Source: JARRON01 sp037383845 (GTDB lineage: Bacteria > Pseudomonadota > Gammaproteobacteria > Steroidobacterales > XN24). From it: 64,000 nt of DNA. Below, in pieces: positions 24,201-33,811 of this stretch. A program made the translations under genes and the position numbers. Every line of letters starts with the position of its first letter. The first letter of the stretch is position 1. Location of the stretch: positions 16,163 to 80,162 of the forward strand of contig JARRON010000004.1 of NCBI GenBank assembly GCA_037383845.1. Direction: 5' to 3'. The notes below the pieces were generated by a model. It did no database searches. It worked only from the letters and a program-made list of their open reading frames with translations, and was not told the origin of the DNA.

Positions 24201-26282
24201 TCAGGTCCCCAGGCGCGAGACGTCCGCGATGTTCATGAACAGGCCCCTCAGGCTGGCCAGCAGGGTGAGCCGGTTAGCGCGAATGGCCGGGTCCGGGTCC
24301 ATGACCAGTACGTCGTCGAAGAACGTGTCCACGGGTTCCCGCAGTCCCGCCAGCACCTCCAGCGCCTCCCGGTAGCGCCGTTGCTCTATCAGGGGCGAGA
24401 TCTGCCGGGCCGCGGCCTGGACGGCGTCGTGCAGCGCGATCGCCGCCTGCTCCGTCATGGCGTCCCGGTCGGGTCCGGTGCCGGACGGCTCGCCGGCCTG
24501 ACGGAGGATGTTGGCGATACGCTTGTTGGCTCCTGCCAGGGCCTCGGCTGCATCCAGCCGGGAGAACTCCACCACGGCGCTGAGCCGCTGGTGGAAATCC
24601 GTCATGGAGACGGGCCGGCGCGCCGCGACGGCCTCGAAGGCATCGTGACCCGCCGTAAGGCCCGCGCCGCCCTCGGCGTAGAAGCCCCGCAGGCGATCCA
24701 TGAGGTAATCGAAGACCTGGGCCGGCAACTCTTCCCCGGTCTCCACCGGCTGGGCCGCCACCGCCCTGCGAACCAGGCCGTCCAGGTCCAGGTCCATCCC
24801 GCCTTCGATGAGGATGCGGAGCACCCCCAGGGCCGCACGCCGGACGCCGAAGGGATCCCGGTTGCCCGTGGGAGGCTTGCCGATGGCGAAGATGCCGGCG
24901 ATCGTGTCGAGCTTGTCGGCCAGGGCGAGGATCCGGCCGGTGATGGTGGCCGGCAGGCGGTCACCGGCAAACCGGGGCAGGTAATGCTCCTCGATGGCCT
25001 GGGCCACCTCGGCGGGTTCTCCGTCCTGGGCGGCGTAGTAGCGCCCCATCGTGCCCTGCAGTTCGGGAAATTCCCCGACCATCTCGCACAGCAGGTCGCA
25101 CTTGGCCAGTGTTGCCGCCCGCCCGGCAAGGGCGGTATCTCCGCCCCCGGCCGCGGCGACGTATTCAGCCAGGGCTTTCACACGCCTGGCCTTGTCTCCC
25201 ACGCTGCCGAGACTTTTCTCGAACACCACGCGGTCCAGGGCTTCGAATCTTTCGCCCAGGGGACGGCTCCGGTCCTGGCCCCAGAAGAAAGCCGCATCCG
25301 CAAGCCGCGGGCGGACAACGCGCTCGTTGCCGGAGCGAACCGCTTCAGGCTGCCGGCTTTCCAGGTTGCTGATCGTGACAAACCGGGGCAGGAGCCGCCC
25401 GTCCTGGCCCCGCACCGGGAAATAGCGCTGGTGGTCCTGCAGGGTGGCGATGAGCACTTCCTCCGGCAGTTCCAGGAACCGCTGCTCGAAGCCCCCGCAG
25501 AGGGCGACCGGCCATTCCACCAGCGCCGTCACCTCGTCGAGCAGGCCGGGATCCAGCACCAGTTCCCCGCCGGCATCCCGCGCTTCTGCCTCCGCCTGGG
25601 CCCGCACCCGGTCCCGGCGCTCCTCGAACGAGGCCACGACCCGTCCCTGGGACTCCAGGACCGCCGAATAATCGTCGGCCGACCGGAGCTCGAGGGTCCC
25701 CGGCGAATGAAACCGATGTCCGCGGCTCAGACGTCCCGCGTCGGTGTCCAGCACCCGGCAGGGCACCACGTCCTCGCCCAGCAGCATTACGACCCAGTGG
25801 ACCGGGCGGACGAATTCCGCCTCCGAGCTCCCCCAGCGCATGCGCCTGGGAATAGGCAGTTCGCCGAGGGCGCGACGCACGACGTCGGGTAGCAGGGCTT
25901 CGGCCGGCTGGCCCGGCTCCCGGCGGCGGGCCACCAGGTATTCGCCCTTGTCGGTGGTTTGCACCACGAGCTCGTCCACCGGAACACCGCTGGATTCGGC
26001 GAACTTGACGGCCGCCTTGGTGTACTGCCCGTCTGCCAGGCCGACACGGGTCGGGGGCCCTCGCATCTCCAGCGCCTGGTCGTCCTGCCGTGTCTGGAGA
26101 TCCGAGACCCGCAGCGCCAGACGACGCGGCGTCGCAAAGGACTCCACGTCCCCGAAGGCCAGGCGGGCGTCGGCCAGGCCAGCCACGACGCGGTCGTGAA
26201 ACGCCTGCGACAGGGACTTCAGCGCCTTCGGCGGCAGCTCCTCGGTGCCGATCTCCACAAGGAAGTCCGCGCGCTCAGCCAT
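24201..26282 (-). CDS. glyS: Glycine--tRNA ligase subunit beta
   Basis: The beta subunit of the bacterial alpha2beta2 glycyl-tRNA synthetase, 693 residues. It opens with DFLVEIGTEELPPKAL, typical of the family, and includes EFVRPVHWVVML, LQDHQRYFPV, and the HD-like KCDLLCEMVGEFPELQG block; the C-terminus is the DALR anticodon-binding domain (FFDDVLVMDPD). Its start overlaps the last 8 bases of glyQ. Confidence 0.98.
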   Translation of the reverse strand: MAERADFLVEIGTEELPPKALKSLSQAFHDRVVAGLADARLAFGDVESFATPRRLALRVSDLQTRQDDQALEMRGPPTRVGLADGQYTKAAVKFAESSGVPVDELVVQTTDKGEYLVARRREPGQPAEALLPDVVRRALGELPIPRRMRWGSSEAEFVRPVHWVVMLLGEDVVPCRVLDTDAGRLSRGHRFHSPGTLELRSADDYSAVLESQGRVVASFEERRDRVRAQAEAEARDAGGELVLDPGLLDEVTALVEWPVALCGGFEQRFLELPEEVLIATLQDHQRYFPVRGQDGRLLPRFVTISNLESRQPEAVRSGNERVVRPRLADAAFFWGQDRSRPLGERFEALDRVVFEKSLGSVGDKARRVKALAEYVAAAGGGDTALAGRAATLAKCDLLCEMVGEFPELQGTMGRYYAAQDGEPAEVAQAIEEHYLPRFAGDRLPATITGRILALADKLDTIAGIFAIGKPPTGNRDPFGVRRAALGVLRILIEGGMDLDLDGLVRRAVAAQPVETGEELPAQVFDYLMDRLRGFYAEGGAGLTAGHDAFEAVAARRPVSMTDFHQRLSAVVEFSRLDAAEALAGANKRIANILRQAGEPSGTGPDRDAMTEQAAIALHDAVQAAARQISPLIEQRRYREALEVLAGLREPVDTFFDDVLVMDPDPAIRANRLTLLASLRGLFMNIADVSRLGT

Positions 26283-27207
26283 TGGCTGCCTCCGGTGTTT
26301 CCTGGAGCATGGGGAACCCGAGCTTCTCCCGGCTGGCGTAGTAGGCCTCCGCTACCTGGCGCGCCATGGTCCGCACCCGCAGGATGAAGCGCTGGCGCTC
26401 GGTGACCGAGATGGCCCGGCGGGCGTCAAGCAGGTTGAACGCGTGGGAGGCCTTGAGCACCTGCTCATAGGCCGGCAGGGCCAGCCCGGCCTCCAGGAGA
26501 CTCGTGCAGGCCTGCTCGTACTGGTCGAAATGGCCAAACAGAACGCCTGTGTCCGCCTGTTCGAAGTTGTAGGCGGACATCTCCACTTCGTTCTGGTGGT
26601 AGACGTCTCCGTAGGTCACCCGGCCCAGCGGACCGTCGGACCACAGCAGGTCGAACACGCTGTCCACGCCCTGCAGGTACATGGCCAGCCTCTCGAGCCC
26701 GTAGGTGATCTCACCGGTCACCGGCCTGCAGTCGAGCCCGCCCACCTGCTGAAAATAGGTGAACTGGGTAACTTCCATGCCGTTCAGCCAGACTTCCCAG
26801 CCAAGGCCCCAGGCCCCCAGCGTGGGCGACTCCCAGTTGTCCTCGACGAAGCGGATGTCATGGACCAGGGGATCGATACCGATTGCCCGCAGCGAGTCCA
26901 GGTACAGGTCCTGGATCTCCAGCGGGGAGGGCTTGATGACGACCTGGAACTGGTAATAGTGCTGCAGCCGGAAGGGGTTGTCGCCATAGCGGCCGTCCGT
27001 AGGCCGCCTGGAAGGCTGCACGTACGCCGCGCTCCACGGCTCCGGGCCGATGGACCGGAGGAAAGTGGCCGGGTGGAACGTGCCGGCGCCCATCTCCATG
27101 TCGTAGGGCTGCATCAGCACGCAGCCGGCCTCGGCCCAGTATTGCTGGAGACGGAGCAGAAGGTCCTGGAAGTTGGCCGGGGGCCGGCCGGTCGCGGCGG
27201 GAGCCAT
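26275..27207 (-). CDS. glyQ: Glycine--tRNA ligase subunit alpha
   Basis: The alpha (catalytic, class II) subunit of glycyl-tRNA synthetase, 310 residues. The near-invariant blocks CVLMQPYDMEMGAGTFHPAT, PSRRPTDGRYG, WEVWLNGMEVTQFTYFQQ and ITYGLERLAMYLQGV are present. It leads the glyQ-glyS-gmhB-plsC operon and is divergent from glnA. Confidence 0.98.
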   Translation of the reverse strand: MAPAATGRPPANFQDLLLRLQQYWAEAGCVLMQPYDMEMGAGTFHPATFLRSIGPEPWSAAYVQPSRRPTDGRYGDNPFRLQHYYQFQVVIKPSPLEIQDLYLDSLRAIGIDPLVHDIRFVEDNWESPTLGAWGLGWEVWLNGMEVTQFTYFQQVGGLDCRPVTGEITYGLERLAMYLQGVDSVFDLLWSDGPLGRVTYGDVYHQNEVEMSAYNFEQADTGVLFGHFDQYEQACTSLLEAGLALPAYEQVLKASHAFNLLDARRAISVTERQRFILRVRTMARQVAEAYYASREKLGFPMLQETPEAANG

Positions 27208-27272
27208 GAGGATTCACCGGGCAAAAATCAGCAAGAAAGTATACCCCAGGGCCCTGCAATGACGCCCCGCGC

Positions 27273-27319
27273 GAGCCATACTGGTGCAGGCAGGTCAGGC
27301 CCGCGCACCACGGTGGTGC
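27273..27319 (+). promoter_or_regulatory. Tandem NtrC-binding enhancer sites upstream of glnA
   Basis: Two sites match the E. coli NtrC pattern GCACCA-N3-TGGTGC. The distal one, GAGCCATACTGGTGC (27273-27287), has 10 of the 12 specified bases. The proximal one, GCACCACGGTGGTGC (27305-27319), is exact and extends to a 19-base palindrome (27303-27321). Their centres are 32 bases apart, three helical turns, the same spacing as the E. coli glnAp2 enhancer. The proximal site lies roughly 87 bases upstream of the start site predicted from the sigma-54 promoter. Confidence 0.82.
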
Positions 27320-27371
27320 GCACCGCCTTCGGCGCCATCCGGAAGCCCTTGATCCGGCGCCCGTGACGCGG

Positions 27372-27387
27372 TGGCACGGTTCGTGCT
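27372..27387 (+). promoter_or_regulatory. Sigma-54 promoter of glnA
   Basis: TGGCACGGTTCGTGCT matches the -24/-12 consensus TGGCACG-N4-TTGCW at every specified base but one, with the GG and GC doublets correctly spaced. Transcription would start near 27399, about 85 bases before the glnA ATG. With the upstream NtrC sites this makes a complete nitrogen-regulated promoter. Confidence 0.82.
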
Positions 27388-27483
27388 GTAGCGGGTAGCA
27401 CTGTGTCGATACAGGCGAGCTCAACCCCGGCAGCTGAGTCCGGGGAGGCCGCCATTATCTCAATCCAGACTCGGAGGATTTCC

Positions 27484-28893
27484 ATGAAAGCCAAGCAGGT
27501 GCTCGAGGTCATCAAGGAGAAGGAGGTCAAGTTCGTCGACCTTCGCTTTACGGACACCAAGGGCAAGGAACAGCACGTCACGATTCCGACGTCGCAGGTC
27601 GACAAAGATCTGTTCGAGGAGGGGAAGATGTTCGACGGCTCCTCCATCGCGGGATGGAAGAGCATCAACGAGTCGGACATGATCCTCATGCCCGATGCCG
27701 AGACTGCCGTGGTGGATCCGTTTGCGGAAGACACCACCGTGATCATCACCTGCGACGTCTTCGAGCCCTCCACCATGCAGGGATACGAGCGCGATCCCAG
27801 GTCCCTGGCCAAGCGGGCCGAGGCCTACCTGAAATCCACGGGCATCGCCGACGCCGCGTACTTCGGCCCGGAGAACGAGTTTTTCGTCTTCGACGATGTC
27901 CGCTGGTCCTCGGAGATGCGGGGCGCCTCCTACCAGATTGACTCGGCCGAAGCCGGCTGGAACGCGGAGAAGGTCTATCCCGACGGCAACCTCGGGCATC
28001 GCCCCGGCGTCAAGGGAGGCTACTTCCCGGTGCCCCCGGTTGACTCCCTGCACGACATCCGCTCCGCCATGTGCCTGGTGCTGGACGAGATGGGCATGAC
28101 TACCGAGGTCCACCACCACGAGGTGGCCACCGCGGGGCAATGCGAGATAGGCGTGGCCTTCAATTCCCTCGTCAAGAAGGCTGACGAGGTCCAGAAGCTC
28201 AAGTACGTGGTGCTTAACGTGGCCCAGAGCTACGGCAAGACCGCTACCTTCATGCCGAAGCCCCTGGTTGGCGATAACGGCAACGGCATGCACGTCCACC
28301 AGTCTCTTTCCAAGGAAGGCAAGAACCTCTTCGGCGGCGAGGAGTACGGCGGCCTGTCCGAGACAGCCCTCTACTACATCGGCGGCATCATCAAGCACGC
28401 CCGGGCCATCAACGCCTTCGCCAACGCGGCGACCAACAGCTACAAGCGGCTGGTGCCGGGTTTCGAGGCCCCGGTGAAGCTGGCCTACTCGGCCCGCAAC
28501 CGCTCCGCCTCCATCCGCATCCCCTATATCGCCAACCCCAAGGGCCGGCGCATCGAGGTGCGGTTCCCCGACTCCACGGGCAACCCGTACTTTGCCTTCG
28601 CCGCGATGATGCTGGCCGGACTTGACGGCATCCAGAACAAGATCCATCCCGGCGACCCGCTGGACAAGGATCTCTACGACCTGCCTCCGGAAGAGTCCAA
28701 GAACATCCCGGAGGTCTGCTACTCCCTTGAGGAGGCGCTCAAGGCCCTGGATGCCGACCGCGAGTTCCTCAAGGCCGGCGGGGTCTTCTCCGACGACTGC
28801 ATCGACGCCTACATCGGCCTGAAGATGGAAGAAGTCACGCGTCTGCGCATGACCACCCACCCGGTGGAATTCGACATGTACTACAGCGTCTGA
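27484..28893 (+). CDS. glnA: Glutamine synthetase type I
   Basis: GlnA, 469 residues, makes glutamine from glutamate, ammonia and ATP as a dodecamer. Motifs: MFDGSSIAGWK near residues 50-60, the metal-binding GPENEFFVFDD, the ATP-site KPLVGDNGNGMHVHQSL, and NRSASIRIPYI. The adenylylation segment KDLYDLPPEE has Tyr398, so activity should be controlled by GlnE. Start at ATG 27484 with GGAGG upstream. It has a sigma-54/NtrC promoter and is followed by a strong terminator, then by ntrBC. Confidence 0.99.
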   Translation: MKAKQVLEVIKEKEVKFVDLRFTDTKGKEQHVTIPTSQVDKDLFEEGKMFDGSSIAGWKSINESDMILMPDAETAVVDPFAEDTTVIITCDVFEPSTMQGYERDPRSLAKRAEAYLKSTGIADAAYFGPENEFFVFDDVRWSSEMRGASYQIDSAEAGWNAEKVYPDGNLGHRPGVKGGYFPVPPVDSLHDIRSAMCLVLDEMGMTTEVHHHEVATAGQCEIGVAFNSLVKKADEVQKLKYVVLNVAQSYGKTATFMPKPLVGDNGNGMHVHQSLSKEGKNLFGGEEYGGLSETALYYIGGIIKHARAINAFANAATNSYKRLVPGFEAPVKLAYSARNRSASIRIPYIANPKGRRIEVRFPDSTGNPYFAFAAMMLAGLDGIQNKIHPGDPLDKDLYDLPPEESKNIPEVCYSLEEALKALDADREFLKAGGVFSDDCIDAYIGLKMEEVTRLRMTTHPVEFDMYYSV

Positions 28894-28913
28894 CGAGTCT
28901 GGAAGACGCAGTT

Positions 28914-28948
28914 CGGGCGGCAGGTTCAACCTGCCGCCCGCTTTTTTT
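28914..28948 (+). terminator. Intrinsic terminator after glnA
   Basis: An 11-bp perfect stem, CGGGCGGCAGG / CCTGCCGCCCG (28914-28924 and 28930-28940), with a 5-base TTCAA loop is followed by CTTTTTTT (28941-28948). This is the clearest rho-independent terminator in the window. Confidence 0.93.
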
Positions 28949-28976
28949 GTCAGTTCCGCCTTCGCGCCGCTATGCT
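28947..28976 (+). promoter_or_regulatory. Sigma-70 promoter for the DUF4124-ntrBC genes
   Basis: TTGTCA (28947-28952), 18 bases, then TATGCT (28971-28976). The -35 overlaps the T-run of the glnA terminator. It would give ntrBC a low basal supply, like the glnL promoter between glnA and glnL in E. coli. Confidence 0.4.
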
Positions 28977-29007
28977 TGTACGCCACTGGGCGTTCGGGGG
29001 TCCCGCC

Positions 29008-29592
29008 ATGCGAGCTGTCTGTCTGGTCGCGATACTGCTACTGGCGTCGTCTGCCACGGCCACCGAGCTCTGGCGCTGGGTGGACGATAACGGCGTGGTT
29101 CACTACTCGGATCGCCCGGTCCCCGGCGCGGAAAAGGTCATAGTGAGCGGCGCTCAGACCTTTTCGGCGCCGTCCGTCGCGCCATCCCGATCCGACGACG
29201 AGGAGCAAGAAGACGGCACCGCCGGTTCTGACGGGGGATACCAGCGTTTCGCCATCGCCTCTCCGGACTCCGAGGAAACCCTCTGGAACATCGAGGGGCG
29301 TCTGAACGTCAGTCTGGACGTGCGACCCGCGATCCGCGGCAATCACGAGCTGCGCGTCTTCCTGGACGGCCAGGCGGTGGAGGTGCCGGCTGCGGCCACT
29401 TCCTTCACGCTGGGCAATGTCTTCCGGGGCGAGCATACGGTGCGGGCCTCCATCGTCGACGAGAACGGGCGCGAAGTGGCCGCCACGGACCCGGTGACGT
29501 TCTATGTCCGCCAGACGTCGCTTCAGAATCCGAACAATCCCCAGACCTCGCCGCCGGGCCCGCGGCCGCGTCCTCGCACCGGTGGTGGCTGA
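29008..29592 (+). CDS. DUF4124 domain-containing periplasmic protein
   Basis: A 194-residue exported protein of unknown function. A signal peptide (MRAVCLVAILLLASSATA) is followed by the DUF4124 motif ELWRWVDDNGVVHYSDRPVPGAEKV at about residues 22-46 (split here only in description), and then by an Ig-like beta-rich region with HELRVFLDG and GEHTVRASIVDENGREV, ending in a Pro-rich tail. DUF4124 genes commonly sit between glnA and ntrB in related Gammaproteobacteria, but no role in nitrogen control is established. Start chosen at ATG 29008 because it opens a signal peptide; an upstream in-frame start would add 12 residues. The end overlaps ntrB. Confidence 0.8.
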   Translation: MRAVCLVAILLLASSATATELWRWVDDNGVVHYSDRPVPGAEKVIVSGAQTFSAPSVAPSRSDDEEQEDGTAGSDGGYQRFAIASPDSEETLWNIEGRLNVSLDVRPAIRGNHELRVFLDGQAVEVPAAATSFTLGNVFRGEHTVRASIVDENGREVAATDPVTFYVRQTSLQNPNNPQTSPPGPRPRPRTGGG

Positions 29593-30657
29593 TCCCCGAC
29601 CTCCCGCCGCCGCCGACTACCTGGAAAGCCTGGCCACCGCGGTGGTGGTGGTGGACCGCGCCCTCAGGGTGACCTACGCGAATCCGTCGGCGGAGCAGCT
29701 GCTGGGTATTAGCCTTCAGCAGCTCGCCGGTCGTAGCCTGCCGCTGGCGGTTCCCGCCCTGGCGCCCCTGGAGCCGCTTCTGCGCCAGGCCCTGCACACC
29801 GGCCAGGGTTTCGCCCGGCGGGGACTGGTGGTTGCGACCCCGGGGGCAGCGGAGACCTCGCCGGTCATCGACTGTGCCCTCAGCGTTGCCGAGGGATCCG
29901 GGGCCGAGCCGGAAGTCCTGCTGGAGCTGGTCGATTCCAGCCGCCGGCTGCGCGTGGACCGGGAGAACGCCCTGCTCTCCCAGCTCCAGGCCAGCCGTAG
30001 CATGGTCCGCCAGCTGGCCCACGAGCTGCGTAATCCCCTGGGCGGAATCCGTGGGGCCGCCCAGCTGCTGAACCGCCAGCTGGCGTCCCAGGCCCAGAAG
30101 GACTACACGGGACTCATCATTCGCGAGGCTGACCGGCTGGCGGCCCTGACCACCGCGCTGCTGGGCCCCGACCGTTCCCCCTCCCTGGAGCAGGTCAACA
30201 TTCACGAACTCGTGGAGCACGTGCGCAAGCTGGCCAAGGCCGAGGCCGGGGACGGTGTCTCGGTGGACCGGGACTACGATCCCAGCCTGCCGCGTCTGCG
30301 CCTGGACAAGGATCAGGTCATCCAGGCGATGCTGAATATCGCCCGGAACGCCCTCGTTGCCCTGGACGGGCGCGGCCACCTGGTGTTCCGGACCCGGGCC
30401 CTGACCAACGAGACCATCGGCAGCCGGTCCTACCGGCTGGTGGCCTGCGTGGAGATCGAGGATGATGGACCGGGCGTGCCGGTGGATCTCCGGGACACCC
30501 TCTTCTATCCGCTGGTGACCGGGCGCGAGGGCGGCAGTGGTCTGGGGCTGGCTGTGGCGCAGGACCTGGTGGGACGCCACGGCGGGCTCATCGAGTTCGC
30601 CAGCAGGCCCGGCCGCACCGTGTTTCGCATGCTTTTCCCCATCGAGGAGGCAGCCAC

Positions 30658-30661
<4 letters not shown>
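29585..30661 (+). CDS. ntrB: Nitrogen regulation sensor histidine kinase NtrB
   Basis: NtrB (GlnL), 358 residues, phosphorylates or dephosphorylates NtrC depending on PII. A PAS domain (LESLATAVVVVDRALRVTYAN onward) is followed by the H-box LAHELRNPLGGIRGAAQLL with phospho-His146, then the N box NIARNAL, G1 DDGPGVP and G2 GGSGLGLAVAQ. There is no ATG at the front: GTG at 29585 (or the adjacent GTG 29582) is the likely start, overlapping the DUF4124 stop. Its stop overlaps the TTG start of ntrC. Cytosolic; no membrane segments. Confidence 0.95.
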
Positions 30662-32052
<1,391 letters not shown>

Positions 32053-32054
32053 GC

Positions 32055-32642
32055 TTACTTTCGCTTGCCCACGGCGCGCCATCCCCAGTGGGAGCGCGGT
32101 GACAGCATGGTGGGATCGAATCCCTCGTGGGCGAGCTTGACGTCGCTGACGGAGTACTGGGCCTCGGGGTCCGTCTCCAGGATGGTGCGGATGAGCTCGG
32201 GGACCCGCCGCCGCCGCGTGATGGTCAACACCAGGTCAACGCTGGGTCCGCGGCCGGCGTCCGCGTCCACGTCTATGGCCTGGAAACCCCTCTCGCGCAG
32301 GGTCCTGGCCAGCCCCCCGTCCGCCCTGAAGGATATGGCGCTGACCATCTCCCGGCCCAGCGCAAGCTTGGCCTCCAGCCAGATGCCGAGGTAGTTGCCG
32401 GCCCCGTAGCCGGCAGCGTAAGCGACGATGAGGTAGCCGTCGTCCAGGTTCTGCAGGACCTGGCCGGCAGCCAGGACCCAGATGATGATCTCGAAGAAAC
32501 CGACGACCGCCGCGAGTAGCCTCCGGCCGCGGAACACCACGATGGTGCGCACCGTGCCGAGGGACACGTCGAGTATCCGGGCGAAGAAGATGAGCAGCGT
32601 CATTGCCACCGGGTGAAGGGTGGCCAGTTCGGGCATGGACAT
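32055..32642 (-). CDS. DUF2179/DUF5698 (UPF0316) membrane protein
   Basis: A 195-residue protein with three membrane segments in the first 90 residues (LLIFFARILDVSLGTVRTIVVFRG, then AVVGFFEIIIWVLAAGQVL) and a C-terminal DUF2179 cytosolic domain (VDLVLTITRRRRVPELIRTIL). UPF0316 proteins are uncharacterised; the DUF2179 fold resembles small ligand-binding domains. It converges with ntrC and is divergent from the TonB-like gene. Confidence 0.85.
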   Translation of the reverse strand: MSMPELATLHPVAMTLLIFFARILDVSLGTVRTIVVFRGRRLLAAVVGFFEIIIWVLAAGQVLQNLDDGYLIVAYAAGYGAGNYLGIWLEAKLALGREMVSAISFRADGGLARTLRERGFQAIDVDADAGRGPSVDLVLTITRRRRVPELIRTILETDPEAQYSVSDVKLAHEGFDPTMLSPRSHWGWRAVGKRK

Positions 32643-32767
32643 GGCGTGCAGATCTCGGGGACAGGGCGTTGTCAGGATGCGAGATTCTTGACCCAGCCGT
32701 TCCGCCGCGCAACAAAAAAATGCGCTGCGCGTTGCGACCCGGACGGTCTTCTGGATATGGTTCGGGC

Positions 32768-33811
32768 ATGGTCCACAGGCGACGGCGACGCAGCTGGAGA
32801 CCGGGGGTGGTGGCTACCCTCACCGCCCTGCTTCTCGCGCCAGGGCTCCAGGCCCTGGGCCAGGAGGCCACCGTAGCTGCGGACGCGAATCCGCCGGCGG
32901 CGGAGTTGCCCCCGCCCGCGAGCCCGGTGCCGGGGGACTACGAGACGCTTACGACGCCCGGCTTCGTCGTCCACTACGTCAACTGCGACGGGAGCGCACC
33001 CGTCGCCGACCGGCTGACCCTGCCCCGCAGGCTGAGCTCCCGCTACACGGACATGGAGGCCACCGTCCGGGTTTCCCTTCAGGACGGCGTGCCCGGCGAC
33101 ATCCAGCTTGTCGAGGGTGCGCCCCAGCTGCTGGAGGCGGTGCACTGGCATGTGGAACGGGCCAGGTTCGCTGCCGGCGATCCGGCCTGCGTGCTGCTGC
33201 ATTACCGCGTCGCGGACACTGTTCTGAAGGCCTCGGAGATCGTCGACTTCCGGGTGTGGGTGGACGTGCAGGCGGATGCTTCCGGGGAGATCTCGGCTGC
33301 CGAGGTAGCCGAGCCGCTGGCCGATGAGAGCGTGGCGCGGGCCATCGTCGGGCAGGTGGCGTCCTGGAGCCTGCCCCCCATGAGCCGCGGCGGCGAGCCG
33401 GTCCCTTTCAGCACGAGCCTCCGGGTCGCGGTGAAGCTGCTTCCGTCCAGCTGGACTGGCTACGAGATGGAGGCGGAACTGCTGCGCAGCGGGCCGCGGC
33501 CGGTGACGACCACCAGCCCCCGCTGGCCCCGGCGCGTGACCACGGTGGCCCGCCGGGGCTCGGTGGTGATGGAGTTTTACCTGGACGCGGAAGGCAGGCC
33601 CATCGACCCCGAGGTGGTGGAGTCCAGCCCGGCCGGCGTGTTCGACCGCTATGCCCTGGCGGCCATCCGGCGGTGGCGCTACCGACCGCTGGTTCTGGAC
33701 GGCGAGCCGGTGCCGTCCGGTCCCGTCCGGGAAGTGATGGAGTTCGACGCCGGATACCAGGAAGAGCCCCGCCGGGAGCGGCGGTCCCTTTTCACCATCG
33801 GCGGCGATTAG
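32768..33811 (+). CDS. TonB C-terminal domain (energy transducer-like) periplasmic protein
   Basis: A 347-residue protein with a basic N-terminus and one hydrophobic segment (VVATLTALLLAPGLQALG) that is either a signal peptide or an anchor, a Pro-rich stretch (residues about 40-55), an unassigned middle region and a C-terminal TonB-like fold: RGSVVMEFYLDAEGRP, FDRYALAAIRRWRYRPLVLDG. No ExbB/ExbD genes are near. It may be a TonB-like scaffold rather than a true transducer. Start at ATG 32768 suits the signal; longer in-frame starts run into the divergent gene. Its stop TAG overlaps the pyrD stop. Confidence 0.75.
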   Translation: MVHRRRRRSWRPGVVATLTALLLAPGLQALGQEATVAADANPPAAELPPPASPVPGDYETLTTPGFVVHYVNCDGSAPVADRLTLPRRLSSRYTDMEATVRVSLQDGVPGDIQLVEGAPQLLEAVHWHVERARFAAGDPACVLLHYRVADTVLKASEIVDFRVWVDVQADASGEISAAEVAEPLADESVARAIVGQVASWSLPPMSRGGEPVPFSTSLRVAVKLLPSSWTGYEMEAELLRSGPRPVTTTSPRWPRRVTTVARRGSVVMEFYLDAEGRPIDPEVVESSPAGVFDRYALAAIRRWRYRPLVLDGEPVPSGPVREVMEFDAGYQEEPRRERRSLFTIGGD

